Positions 1 to 7,785 of a stretch of 38,750 nt of DNA are shown piece after piece. Below the pieces are notes generated by a model. That model did no database searches. It was not told the DNA's origin and was given only the letters and a program-made list of their open reading frames with translations. Where the stretch lies: contig NZ_VLLN01000032.1 of NCBI RefSeq assembly GCF_007830735.1, positions 1 through 38,750 of the forward strand. Direction: 5' to 3'. A program made the translations under genes and the position numbers. The DNA comes from Geobacter argillaceus (GTDB lineage: Bacteria > Desulfobacterota > Desulfuromonadia > Geobacterales > DSM-12255). Positions within the stretch are counted from its first letter, which is position 1. Each line of letters starts with the position of its first letter.

Positions 1-906
1 GGTGCCGACGATCCCGTCCGGCATGAACCGGAGCACCGAGAAGAGGATCACCCCCTGGGTGAGCATGATGTATTCCTGGATGGAGACCAGGATGTACGGC
101 AACAGGGTCATGATGGTGGCCCCGAGGACCGACCCCAGGTTGGTGCCGAGGCCCCCGACGCAGATCATGACCAGTACGCTGACGCTGGTCCAGAGGGCAA
201 AGGTGGAGGGACTCAAAAATCCCGCCTGCTTTGCGAACAGGGCGCCGGCTAGGCCCATCAGGGCATTGTTGAGCACCCAGGCAAAGGTCTTGTAGTGGGC
301 GATATTGATCCCCAGCGCCAGGGCCGCGTCCTCGTCGTCGCGGATCGCCTTCAGTGCCCGACCGATCCGCGACGACATGAGGAAGTAGCACCCCAGATAG
401 GAGAGGAAGAAGCAGACCAGGATCAGGTAGTAGTAAAACGTATCGCCAACTTCCTCCCCAAAGAGGACCATGGGCGGGACGGTGATTCCGTCGGCACCGC
501 CGGTCAAGGACGGGAACCGCTCGGCAATGAGGAAGACCGCCATGCCGAACGACAGGGTGCCGATGGCCATGGCATGACCTTTCAGCCGCAGGAGCGGATA
601 GCTGAGCAGCCAGGCTATAAGGGCGCAGAAGGCGACCGCCAGGGGAAAGCCGATGAAAAAGCGCACGTCATAATTGACCTTAAGCATCGTGGGAAGATAC
701 GCCCCGATGCAGAAGAAGCCGGCGCTCCCCAGGTTGATCTGGCCGCAGTACCCCATGAAGATGTTCAGTCCCAGGGCCGCTATGCCGTAGATGCTGACCA
801 GGACGACCAGGTACCGTACGAAGTCGGGTACCCCCAGTGGCAGCAAGGCCCCGACCAGGGCCACCCCGCAGATGAGCATCAGGTCTCTTTTCCGATTACG
901 CCACAT
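1..906 (-). CDS. livM: LivM-type branched-chain ABC transporter permease (3' end off window)
   Basis: Inner-membrane permease of a branched-chain amino acid type (HAAT) ABC importer. The reading frame is open from an ATG at 906 to base 1 (302 codons), so the C-terminus lies beyond the left edge. The protein starts MWRNRKRDLM and is rich in hydrophobic helices. It carries the LivM signature region GYCGQINLGSAGFF near residue 50 and the conserved IRDDEDAALALGIN segment of the cytoplasmic loop around residues 190-205. LivM proteins are usually 300-350 residues, so only a short tail is missing. It follows livH on the same strand after 75 bases holding a GTCCCCC hairpin. The ATPase genes livG and livF are expected just outside the window. 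Family assignment is secure; the substrate is not, since Liv-type systems also carry aromatic and hydroaromatic acids. Confidence 0.93.
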   Translation of the reverse strand, partial: MWRNRKRDLMLICGVALVGALLPLGVPDFVRYLVVLVSIYGIAALGLNIFMGYCGQINLGSAGFFCIGAYLPTMLKVNYDVRFFIGFPLAVAFCALIAWLLSYPLLRLKGHAMAIGTLSFGMAVFLIAERFPSLTGGADGITVPPMVLFGEEVGDTFYYYLILVCFFLSYLGCYFLMSSRIGRALKAIRDDEDAALALGINIAHYKTFAWVLNNALMGLAGALFAKQAGFLSPSTFALWTSVSVLVMICVGGLGTNLGSVLGATIMTLLPYILVSIQEYIMLTQGVILFSVLRFMPDGIVGT

Positions 907-930
907 ATATGCTCCCTATTTGAGATTTTC

Positions 931-954
931 GTCCCCCCTTTCATAAAGGGGGAC
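931..954. repeat. REP-like hairpin between livH and livM
   Basis: A short palindrome, GTCCCCCCTTT-cat-AAAGGGGGAC, fills the livH-livM gap. It has no T-run on the minus strand and is unlikely to terminate. It resembles scattered extragenic palindromes and may adjust relative mRNA stability within the liv operon. Confidence 0.6.
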
Positions 955-981
955 TTGGGGTTGGTTGCTCCCGGTTCATCC

Positions 982-1887
982 TTATCGTGTGTTCATGGTT
1001 TTCGGCATCATGAAGCCGGCAAACAGCCCCTGGGGTTTGATGGTGAGGACCACCATCAGCACCACGAAGGTCGCCAGTTCCGCGTGCGCCGAGGAGACGT
1101 AGCCGACGATCAGTGCCCGGATCATCCCGACCAGTATCCCACCCAGGACCGCGGCATACGGGTTGCCCCAGCCCCCCACGATCAGGGCGATGAAGCCGTT
1201 GATGCCGAGGATCAGACCGTCCGTGGCCGTGAAGGCGGAGAACGGCGCGCACAGGACCCCGGCGATGGCCGCGATCATGCCGCTGATGACGAAGGAGAGG
1301 CTGGCCATTTTGCCCACCCGGATACCGGCCAACAGCGAGACCTCACGGTTGAAGCCGGTGGCCCGCAGCGCCAGTCCCAGGCGGGTCTTGTGCAGCAGGT
1401 ACCAGTAGGCGGTGACGATGGCGACGGTGGTGCCGATGATCAGGAGCCCCTGGGTGTCCATCGGAATGCCGCCCACTTTCAACGGTTCATTCCCCAGGAA
1501 GTGATCGATGGGCATCCAGTAGAACCCGGTGAAGATCCCGACCGCCCCGGCCGCTATCGTGCCGACCGACATGGTGCCGAGGATCGGGTAGAACGGGTGC
1601 ACGTCCTTTTTCAACAGCGGGGTGACGATGATCGCGTTGGTGATGAACCCCATGGCACCGCCGGCTACCACGGCCAGGGGAAAGGCTACCCACAAGGGCA
1701 GTCCCAGCTTGCTGATCAATGCCCAGCAGACCGCCACCCCCACCATGGCAAAGTCACCCTGGCCGAAGTTTACCAGCTGGGTCGCGTTGATGATCACCGT
1801 GTACGCCAGCCCCACCAGACCGAACAGGCTCCCAAGGGAGAGTCCCACGATGATGATCGGTACCAGGTCCGAAAGATAACTGTCCAT
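982..1887 (-). CDS. livH: LivH-type branched-chain ABC transporter permease
   Basis: Second inner-membrane permease of the Liv-type importer, 301 residues from the ATG at 1887 (MDSYLSDLVPIIIVG). I prefer this start because the Liv family begins here and a GGGTG element lies just upstream; a longer frame reaches 1971 but would encode the upstream hairpin. Recognition features are the NATQLVNFGQGDFAMVG segment near residues 35-50, typical of LivH, about eight hydrophobic helices, and the LRATGFNREVSLLAGI cytoplasmic loop around residues 190-205 that contacts the ATPase. It lies between livK (1973-3136) and livM and is presumably cotranscribed with them from the promoter at 3315-3343. The substrate cannot be read from the sequence. 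Confidence 0.95.
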   Translation of the reverse strand: MDSYLSDLVPIIIVGLSLGSLFGLVGLAYTVIINATQLVNFGQGDFAMVGVAVCWALISKLGLPLWVAFPLAVVAGGAMGFITNAIIVTPLLKKDVHPFYPILGTMSVGTIAAGAVGIFTGFYWMPIDHFLGNEPLKVGGIPMDTQGLLIIGTTVAIVTAYWYLLHKTRLGLALRATGFNREVSLLAGIRVGKMASLSFVISGMIAAIAGVLCAPFSAFTATDGLILGINGFIALIVGGWGNPYAAVLGGILVGMIRALIVGYVSSAHAELATFVVLMVVLTIKPQGLFAGFMMPKTMNTR

Positions 1888-1912
1888 TTGACACCCACGC
1901 ATTCTTGGTTTG

Positions 1913-1953
1913 AGCCCCCCGGTCAGACGCGGATACCGCCTGACCGAGGGGCT
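1913..1953. repeat. Strong intercistronic hairpin between livK and livH
   Basis: An 18-bp stem with few mismatches and a 5-base loop lies directly after the livK stop (minus strand). The arms are AGCCCCCCGGTCAGACGC and its near-complement ending GGGGCT. No T-run follows, so it is not an intrinsic terminator. In binding-protein operons such hairpins typically protect the upstream message from 3' decay, allowing more binding protein than permease. Confidence 0.65.
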
Positions 1954-1972
1954 GTGGTCACCGGCTGACAAA

Positions 1973-3136
1973 CTATTTCGCCGGCATCAGCTTTCCGCTC
2001 TTGACGGTATAGATAATCTCGTCATCCAGATCCACAAGGTGGTTTTTGCCAATCACAAAGCCGCCTTTGCCACCAGTCTTGCCCGTTGCCCGCTCGTATT
2101 TTGGAAGCTTGTAGAAGGCATCACGGATGGCGGTCGAATCTTCGGGATTTCCGCTGGCCTTGAGGGCTTCCACAAGAAGGCTGATAGCATCGTATGCTCT
2201 GAGAACCTTCTTGTCTTCGTCCACAGGCTTGCCGGTATATGCCTTGATCTTACCGAATATCTTCCGGACAAAAGGCTTGGAGGTATCAGCAGCCTGGAGG
2301 GTCTCCCAACCACTTAACATTTTGGCTGGAGCAAGCGACATGGCAGAATTCAGGTTAGCTGCGCTGACATGGATGACATACGGCTTCCAGCCAAGGGAGT
2401 TCATTGCCCGCGCCAGTGCTGCTGTCTCGGATTCGTAGTCGGCAATGAACACTGCCTTGGCTCCCGAATCTTTCAGCTTCTTGGCCTGGATGGTGAGGTC
2501 CTTTGCCTTGGGCTCGATCAGGACTTCACTTACCACCTTGATGCCAAATGTCGGGGCCTTTTCCTTGATCATCTTCAGGGTGTCGGTGCCCCACGCCAGG
2601 GTGCTGCCTTCAAAGGCGATCGTGGTATGGCCGAGCTTTTTCAGCCTGGCAAGTGCTGCTTCCACACTCAGGAAGATCGGATCCTCGGTTCTGAAGAACC
2701 ACGCTTTCCCACTTTTCACCAGCAGCTTGTCACTTGCCGGATCGATCGCGATGATTGGAATGTGGTTCTGATCCGCCCAGTTTTTGAGGGCAAGGCATAC
2801 CGATGAGGTAACCCCGGCGATGATGACCTTGCACTTGTACTGCTCCTTGAACATCTTGGCATTGCCGAGCGCCTTAGCCGGGTCAGAGGCGTTGTCCTGA
2901 ACGATCAGGTTGATTGGCCTCCCCTTGATGCCACCGGCAGCATTGATCTCCTTCACGACCATCTCCACAACGGGAGCTTCCTGCATGGTGAGAGTGGCTG
3001 CCGTCCCCGAAAAGTCGGTAGTAAACCCGATATTGATCGGTTCTGCTGCGAATGCTGCCTGGAAGGAAAAAACCAGGACCAGGGCGACTGCGACCATCGT
3101 CGCGATTGCATACATCTTTGAACCGTGCTGTTTCAT
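1973..3136 (-). CDS. livK: Periplasmic Liv-type substrate-binding protein 1
   Basis: Substrate-binding protein (type 1 periplasmic fold, Peripla_BP_6) feeding the LivHM permease. It has 387 residues, with a signal peptide of about 30 residues ending AFA before the mature start AEPINIGFT. The GGIKGRPINLIVQD segment near residue 75 is typical of the family. A perfect AGGAGGT lies 6 bases before the ATG. It is first in livK-livH-livM and is transcribed from the regulated promoter at 3315-3343. It is clearly paralogous to the second binding protein at 4875-6032: both share the stretches FEGSTLAWGTDTL and KDLTIQAKKLKDSGA. The ligand is unknown; given the neighbours, a carboxylated ring compound or breakdown product is as likely as an amino acid. 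Confidence 0.93.
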   Translation of the reverse strand: MKQHGSKMYAIATMVAVALVLVFSFQAAFAAEPINIGFTTDFSGTAATLTMQEAPVVEMVVKEINAAGGIKGRPINLIVQDNASDPAKALGNAKMFKEQYKCKVIIAGVTSSVCLALKNWADQNHIPIIAIDPASDKLLVKSGKAWFFRTEDPIFLSVEAALARLKKLGHTTIAFEGSTLAWGTDTLKMIKEKAPTFGIKVVSEVLIEPKAKDLTIQAKKLKDSGAKAVFIADYESETAALARAMNSLGWKPYVIHVSAANLNSAMSLAPAKMLSGWETLQAADTSKPFVRKIFGKIKAYTGKPVDEDKKVLRAYDAISLLVEALKASGNPEDSTAIRDAFYKLPKYERATGKTGGKGGFVIGKNHLVDLDDEIIYTVKSGKLMPAK

Positions 3137-3312
3137 ACGTACCTCCTGTTAGATTTGACTATATGCCGAACAGAATTGCTTTCTCCTCATCCTTATACAA
3201 CTACTTATCCAGACCGTGTGCACCTGGTGGTATTGGCCTTGTAACGAATCCACTCACAAACGACTTATTGCGCACGAATCTACTGGCAACACCAGCATCT
3301 AGGCACATGGTA

Positions 3313-3343
3313 TATGTCTACACATCTATACATTTCTTGTCAA
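3313..3343 (-). promoter_or_regulatory. livKHM promoter with shared operator (site 1)
   Basis: On the minus strand TTGACA (3338-3343) is separated by exactly 17 bases from a -10 TAGACA (3315-3320). The operator at 3313-3334 (plus strand: TATGTCTACACATCTATACA) covers the -10 and most of the spacer, so a bound repressor would block RNA polymerase. It is one of eight matching sites in the window. Confidence 0.8.
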
Positions 3344-3420
3344 TATAAAATTGTTTTGCTAAAGGACGATTTCAGAAGAAAAAACGATTTTGAGTTTTAA
3401 TGAATGGAGAATTGATCGGA

Positions 3421-3653
3421 CTAACGGATTCCTCGCCAGATCAGTTGAAGGCCGCTCAGGAACAGGCATGCCTGACCGCCGCGGCCTGAAGAGGGGAGAT
3501 GGCGAGTGCCATCAGCGGCACGGCAATGCCGCCGATGGCGCCGCCGGAGCCTCCCTTTGAGATGCTGTTGAGCAGAACGGCGGGGACCGCCACCAGATAG
3601 AAGTCTGGATTAGAGATAAGGTCGGTTGTCAAGAGTGGAACCAATGGGTTCAA
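3421..3653 (-). pseudogene. TauE/SafE (TSUP) family exporter remnant with internal deletion
   Basis: From a TTG at 3653 the minus strand encodes about 60 residues that match the start of TauE/SafE sulfite/sulfonate exporter proteins: FYLVAVPAVLLNSISKGG, then the GGIAVPLMALAISPLQAAAV stretch. Intact family members continue with several more helices to about 240-260 residues. Here the frame ends after RHACS at 3456. In another frame the next bases read ACLFLSGLQLIWRGIR followed by a stop at 3421, which looks like the family's C-terminal helix. The gene therefore seems to have lost its middle, about 170 codons, leaving the two ends joined out of frame. It sits between the OYE gene and the livK promoter. 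The N-terminal assignment is firm; the C-terminal match is by pattern only. Confidence 0.65.
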
Positions 3654-3682
3654 GCTGCTGCCAGCTTGTTGCTAGCGTGTCG

Positions 3683-4765
3683 CTACTTATTCAAGATACA
3701 GGACGTATGTTCGAGCCCAAGGCACTTGTTGCAGGAGATACATCTGGCAGGCTTCAGGTCTCCGCTTTGCCAGCGGTTGATCAGGTCACTCTCGCATATC
3801 AGTGGCCGGCTAAGGGAAAAATATTCTATGTCCGTCTGGTTCAGCATCTCTTCCATTGACTTGAAATCACGATTGCCGCCGACCAGGATAACCGGTGCAT
3901 CGACTTCCTGCGCAATCTCAACGGCATATCGCTTGAAATAATGTTCCTGCTCCTTCTTTATTATCCGGACGGGTCCCTCATTCGGCGGTGACGACAGATT
4001 CCCTCCACTGACCTCAATGGCACTTAATCCCAGTTCAACCAGTTTCTTGCAGACGTATCTGCACTCATCAAACGTCATCCCCTGGTCCATGAAATCAGAA
4101 CAATTTATTTTTATGAGAATCGGAAATTCGGTCCCTACTTTTCCCCGCATGGCCAAATACGTCTCAATAAGCATGCGCGCCCGGTTATCGATGGTGCCAC
4201 CGTATGCATCGGTTCGTCTATTGTAATAAGGGTTCAGGAACTTGTTTAAGACATAACCGTGTGCGGCATGTATCTGGACACCGTCAAAACCCGCCTTTTG
4301 TGCCCTGAGTGCAGCGTCGGCAAAGGCAGTCTGCAGATACAGAATTTCATCCCCGGACATTTCCTCAGGAATGATCCTGGTGGCCAGATCTTCAATGGGG
4401 CTTGGCCCCCAGATCAGCCTTTCTTGTCCACCAGCATATGTCTGAGCACCAACGCAGCTTATCTGCATGATAATATTTACGTTATGGCGATGTACCGTAT
4501 CGGTCAGCCGTGTATAGCCATCGATCAATGAATCATCATAGATGCCCATCTGGCACGGCTGCTTCGATTGTTCCCGATCGGTGACATAGGCGTGGCCCGT
4601 GATAATGGTGCCGACTCCACCCATGGCCAGGTTTTCATATATCTGCACCAACTCTGGTGTCACCTGACCGCGCTCATCCGCAAACCCATCCCGGGTAGCC
4701 GAACGGAAGAATCTGTTCTTCAGATGCAAGCCGGCAAAATGTGTCCGGTCAAATAAGGATTTCAT
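3683..4765 (-). CDS. OYE-family FMN oxidoreductase (NADH:flavin oxidoreductase), single-domain
   Basis: FMN-dependent TIM-barrel reductase of the old yellow enzyme/2,4-dienoyl-CoA reductase group, 360 residues from the ATG at 4765 (MKSLFDRTHF), preceded by GGAGAAGAATCGG. Visible family features are LHLKNRFFRSATRDG at the N-terminus, GFDGVQIHAAHGYVLNKFL (FMN and substrate His pair) near residue 175, and a C-terminal Cys-rich end CISCNKCLGLEHTSC, suggesting a remaining Fe-S or metal site. Unlike the 669-residue enzyme at 15281-17290 it lacks the FAD/NAD half, so it needs another electron source or binds NAD(P)H directly. Members reduce C=C bonds next to a carbonyl. It is last in the MFS-aroQ-Gfo/Idh-livK unit. 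The substrate is unknown; an enone ring intermediate fits the context. Confidence 0.88.
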   Translation of the reverse strand: MKSLFDRTHFAGLHLKNRFFRSATRDGFADERGQVTPELVQIYENLAMGGVGTIITGHAYVTDREQSKQPCQMGIYDDSLIDGYTRLTDTVHRHNVNIIMQISCVGAQTYAGGQERLIWGPSPIEDLATRIIPEEMSGDEILYLQTAFADAALRAQKAGFDGVQIHAAHGYVLNKFLNPYYNRRTDAYGGTIDNRARMLIETYLAMRGKVGTEFPILIKINCSDFMDQGMTFDECRYVCKKLVELGLSAIEVSGGNLSSPPNEGPVRIIKKEQEHYFKRYAVEIAQEVDAPVILVGGNRDFKSMEEMLNQTDIEYFSLSRPLICESDLINRWQSGDLKPARCISCNKCLGLEHTSCILNK

Positions 4766-4792
4766 CCGATTCTTCTCCAATTTCTGACAACC

Positions 4793-4855
4793 GAATCCGT
4801 GAGGCATGGAGGCAATGGAGCAAAACACAAAAGTGCTTCCATGCCTCATGGATTC
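4793..4855. repeat. Long hairpin downstream of second livK
   Basis: Inverted repeat with about 22-base arms (left arm GAATCCGTGAGGCATGGAGG..., right arm its near-complement ending CATGGATTC) and a loop of about 19 bases. It is located right after the second livK stop and before the OYE gene. There is no T-run on the minus strand, so it is more likely an mRNA-stabilising or processing hairpin than a terminator, as after the first livK. Confidence 0.65.
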
Positions 4856-4874
4856 ACGTAACTGGTATGGTGCC

Positions 4875-6032
4875 TTATTTCGCAGGCAACAGCTTCCCGC
4901 CCTTGACGGTGTAGATCACCAGATCCTGCACATCCAGAAGGTGGTTCTTGCCTTCCGTGAAGCCTCCCTTGCCACCCGCTTTCCCCAGCACCCGCTCATA
5001 GTCCTTGATCTTGTAAAAAGCATCACGGATGGCTGTCGAGTTGTCAGAATTCCCGCTGAGCTTCAGGGCGCTTACCAGCAGGTTTATGCCGTCCATCGCC
5101 CGGGGCCCTTCTTCATTTTCGAGTGGCGCCTTGCCGGTATATTCCTTGGTCTTTGACCATGTATTCTGAACTTGAGGCTTATGGGGATCGATCTGCTGGA
5201 TAGTCTCCCAGCCGGCCATCATTGCAGGATCGGCAAGTGCCAGGGCATTCATCAAGTTTGCGGCACTCGTATGAATAACGTAAGGATTCCAGCCGATATT
5301 CTTCATCGCTCTCGCCAATCCGACTGTCTCGGCATCGTACTCGGCACAGATCACCGCCTGGGCACCTGAATCCTTCAGTTTCTTGGCCTGGATGGTAAGG
5401 TCTTTCGTCTTGGGCTCGACCAGGACCTCTGAAACCAGTTTCATGCCGTAGGCAGGTGCTTTTTCCTTGAGTGTCGCCAGCGTGTCGGTCCCCCAGGCGA
5501 GCGTGCTTCCTTCAAAAGCAATTTTCGTGTAGCCAAGCTTCTTTACCTTGGCCAATACCGCATCCACACGTGGTGAAGCAGGGGTCTCAACCCTGAAGAA
5601 CCAGGCCTTCCCGCTCTTGACCCACAACTTGTCGCTCTGCGGGTTAACTGCAATGACCGGTATGTGGTTCTTTTCCGCCCAGGCCTTAAGCACCATGGCC
5701 ACGCCTGAAGTGGAGTTCGCAATGACTGCCTTGCAGCGGTATTTGTCCTTGAACAGTATCAGGTTGCCGGTGGCTTTCGCAGAATCGGAACCGTTGTCCA
5801 GCGCTACCAGGTTGATCGGCCTGCCGTTGATACCGCCGGAAGCATTGATCTGTTTCACGACAAGCTCGACTACCGGGGATGCCTGCATGCCGCTGGCAGC
5901 ATTACTGCCTGAAAAATCGGCCGTAAAGCCGATACTTATCGGCTCAGCGGCAAAGAGTAGAGCAGCGGAGCAAAAAAACACCAGAAAAGCTGCGGACAGC
6001 AGTATCGTTATACGCTTGCACTGCTTTTTCAT
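4875..6032 (-). CDS. livK: Periplasmic Liv-type substrate-binding protein 2
   Basis: Second Liv-type periplasmic binding protein, 385 residues from the ATG at 6032 (MKKQCKRITILL), with GGGAG upstream. A signal peptide of about 28 residues ends LLFA before AEPISIGFT. It follows the first livK closely over its whole length; for example KSGKAWFFR, FEGSTLAWGTDTL and KDLTIQAKKLKDSGA occur in both. It has no permease genes of its own in the window. It lies in the unit with the MFS transporter, aroQ and the Gfo/Idh gene, so it probably works with the neighbouring LivHM permease, giving the importer a second ligand specificity. The spacing to the Gfo/Idh gene is 106 bases with no clear extra promoter. 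Confidence 0.92.
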   Translation of the reverse strand: MKKQCKRITILLSAAFLVFFCSAALLFAAEPISIGFTADFSGSNAASGMQASPVVELVVKQINASGGINGRPINLVALDNGSDSAKATGNLILFKDKYRCKAVIANSTSGVAMVLKAWAEKNHIPVIAVNPQSDKLWVKSGKAWFFRVETPASPRVDAVLAKVKKLGYTKIAFEGSTLAWGTDTLATLKEKAPAYGMKLVSEVLVEPKTKDLTIQAKKLKDSGAQAVICAEYDAETVGLARAMKNIGWNPYVIHTSAANLMNALALADPAMMAGWETIQQIDPHKPQVQNTWSKTKEYTGKAPLENEEGPRAMDGINLLVSALKLSGNSDNSTAIRDAFYKIKDYERVLGKAGGKGGFTEGKNHLLDVQDLVIYTVKGGKLLPAK

Positions 6033-6138
6033 GTCGGTCTCCCTTTCAGCTGTATTGGTATGATGACAATAAACAGGGGTTACACAATGCACCTCGGATG
6101 AATGTCGCACCTCCTTCGGCTTCATTGTTGACAGCGCA

Positions 6139-7236
6139 CTATCCAAAAACATTGACGGAGCAGCCTGTCTCTGCCGCCTCTTTGACAGCCAGCGTCGCAG
6201 CTAGGGTCCTGGTGGCATCGGCGCCGGTGATAACAGGTTTTTCCTCACCCCTGATCACCCGGCAGAAATGCCGCATCTGCATGGTCTGAGGATCGGCGGC
6301 ATCAACTTGATGCTGATCCATACTCAGCTGGGCGCCCCACCCCTTTTCCCCCTTGTAGCTCCACAGTTGCAGCTTAGGCAGCGAAAGCCCCCCCTCGGTC
6401 CCGGCAAAAAAGTAACAGATTTCCCGGTAGCTCCTGATGTACGGCACTTCGCCCGCCGTTGTATCCCAGCTCCAGGGGGTTGCAACGGCGTCGGAAATGG
6501 TGAGGGTTGCCAGGGCGCCGTTTGCAAAGCCGATGATCGCCGCCGCAGTGTCTTCCACCGCAAAGCCGCGCACGGCGTTCGACGAAACCGCCTGGACGGT
6601 CGCGATCTCGCCACAGACGAAGCGGAGATTGTCGATGTCGTGGATCATGTTGATCAGAACCGGCCCGCCTCCGGCCTGCCGGCGCCAGGCCATGTCGAAA
6701 TAATTTTCGGGCTTCTGCATCAGGCACTGGCCGGTCACGGCGGTAAGTCTCCCGATCCCGCCACTCTGGATGATGTCGCGCGCCTTCCGGATGATCGGAT
6801 TATACCGGCGGTGATGGCCGACCAGAAGCTCCACCCCGGCCCGCTCTGCCGCTTCGACCAGAGTCTGTGCCGCTTCGACGGTGTCGGCAATCGGCTTCTC
6901 GACCAGCATATGCACGCCCCGTTCGGCGCAGGCCAGACCCACCGGCACATGAAGCGCATTCGGCGTGGCAATGACCACACCGTCAGGCTTCACCGCTTCG
7001 AGCATCCGGACGTGGTCGGAGAAACAGGGGATGCCCTGCTCTGCCGCAACGGTTGCAGCGGCCGGCATGGGATCGACTAAGGCGACAATCTCGCACAATA
7101 GCTCCCGCCGGATGATCTTCAGGTGCGTCAGTCCGATGAGACCGGCACCTATGACGGCTATGCGGACCGGGCCGGTTCCTGTCTTGTAATGACCAGTGCC
7201 CTTTGGGTCCGCGCCTTCGCATACAGACGACTTCAT
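6139..7236 (-). CDS. Gfo/Idh/MocA family NAD(P)-dependent oxidoreductase
   Basis: Dehydrogenase of the glucose-fructose/inositol dehydrogenase family, 365 residues. The Rossmann motif RIAVIGAGLIGLTH begins near residue 25, after a short N-terminal extension. The family Lys motif EKPIADT is near residue 115, and GGGPVLINMIHDID supplies the catalytic His/Asp region. These enzymes oxidise or reduce a ring or chain hydroxyl of polyols and cyclitols, normally with NAD. The ATG at 7236 is preceded by GGAGAGAGGA. It starts 22 bases after aroQ, so the two are cotranscribed. In this locus a hydroxyl/keto conversion on a carbocyclic acid is plausible, but the substrate cannot be read from the sequence. 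Confidence 0.88.
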   Translation of the reverse strand: MKSSVCEGADPKGTGHYKTGTGPVRIAVIGAGLIGLTHLKIIRRELLCEIVALVDPMPAAATVAAEQGIPCFSDHVRMLEAVKPDGVVIATPNALHVPVGLACAERGVHMLVEKPIADTVEAAQTLVEAAERAGVELLVGHHRRYNPIIRKARDIIQSGGIGRLTAVTGQCLMQKPENYFDMAWRRQAGGGPVLINMIHDIDNLRFVCGEIATVQAVSSNAVRGFAVEDTAAAIIGFANGALATLTISDAVATPWSWDTTAGEVPYIRSYREICYFFAGTEGGLSLPKLQLWSYKGEKGWGAQLSMDQHQVDAADPQTMQMRHFCRVIRGEEKPVITGADATRTLAATLAVKEAAETGCSVNVFG

Positions 7237-7258
7237 TCCTCTCTCCTTTTTCCGGGAA

Positions 7259-7693
7259 TTACCTGTTGATATGGCTCACCAAAGCCCTGAGCCCCAGGAG
7301 ATAGCTGTCCATGCCGAAGCCGGTGATCTGACCCACGGCCACCGGAGCGATCATGCTCTTGTGCCTGAACTCCTCCCGGCTGTGAATGTTAGAGAGGTGT
7401 ACCTCGACCGTCGGCAGGGCGACGCTGGCGATGGCATCCCGGATGGAAATGCTGAAGTTGGTATAGCCGGCAGGATTTATCAGGATGCCGCGACAGGTGC
7501 CGACTGCGGAATGGATCTTATCGATCAGCGCCCCTTCCGAGTTCGACTGATATGACTCGATCTCGACCCCCAATTCGCTTGCCAGTGCCGCGAGCGCTGC
7601 ATCGATCTCGCCCAGGGTCGCCTTCCCGTAAATGCCCGGCTCGCGGGTGCCGAGCAGGTTCAGGTTCGGACCGTTCAGTACTAGGATTTTCAT
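7259..7693 (-). CDS. aroQ: Type II 3-dehydroquinate dehydratase-like protein, altered active-site loop
   Basis: Small dodecameric-type dehydroquinase, 144 residues, the usual length. The start at 7693 has AGGAGG 9 bases upstream; the frame remains open to 8020 but that part overlaps the MFS gene end. The type II signature [17 protein letters not shown] is intact, with Arg17 and catalytic Tyr22. His99 and Arg110 of [14 protein letters not shown] are also present. The loop usually reading T-H-T-S is here YTNFS, so the conserved substrate-contact His (His81 in the M. tuberculosis enzyme) is Asn79. The enzyme interconverts 3-dehydroquinate and 3-dehydroshikimate. Its place in a regulated transport/catabolic unit, not with aroB/aroK/aroA, points to quinate or shikimate breakdown or an analogous ring acid. 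Confidence 0.88.
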   Translation of the reverse strand: MKILVLNGPNLNLLGTREPGIYGKATLGEIDAALAALASELGVEIESYQSNSEGALIDKIHSAVGTCRGILINPAGYTNFSISIRDAIASVALPTVEVHLSNIHSREEFRHKSMIAPVAVGQITGFGMDSYLLGLRALVSHINR

Positions 7694-7785
7694 GCGTTGT
7701 TCCTCCTGTGAAGATTGATGACTGTCGCATAACATCTTGTTCATGGCTTTTATGACTGTCATCCGGGATTGGCTCAGCCCGTCAC

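Noticed and set aside
295-1968. 557-residue plus-strand open frame
   Set aside because: It lies antisense to livM and livH, is extremely rich in Asp/Gln/Gly/His as expected for a shadow frame of GC-rich membrane genes, and matches no family.
3683-4765. OYE gene as a truncated pseudogene of the larger enoate reductase
   Set aside because: Its length and ending suit a single-domain OYE protein, it has a good ribosome-binding site, and its sequence is clearly different from the 669-residue enzyme.
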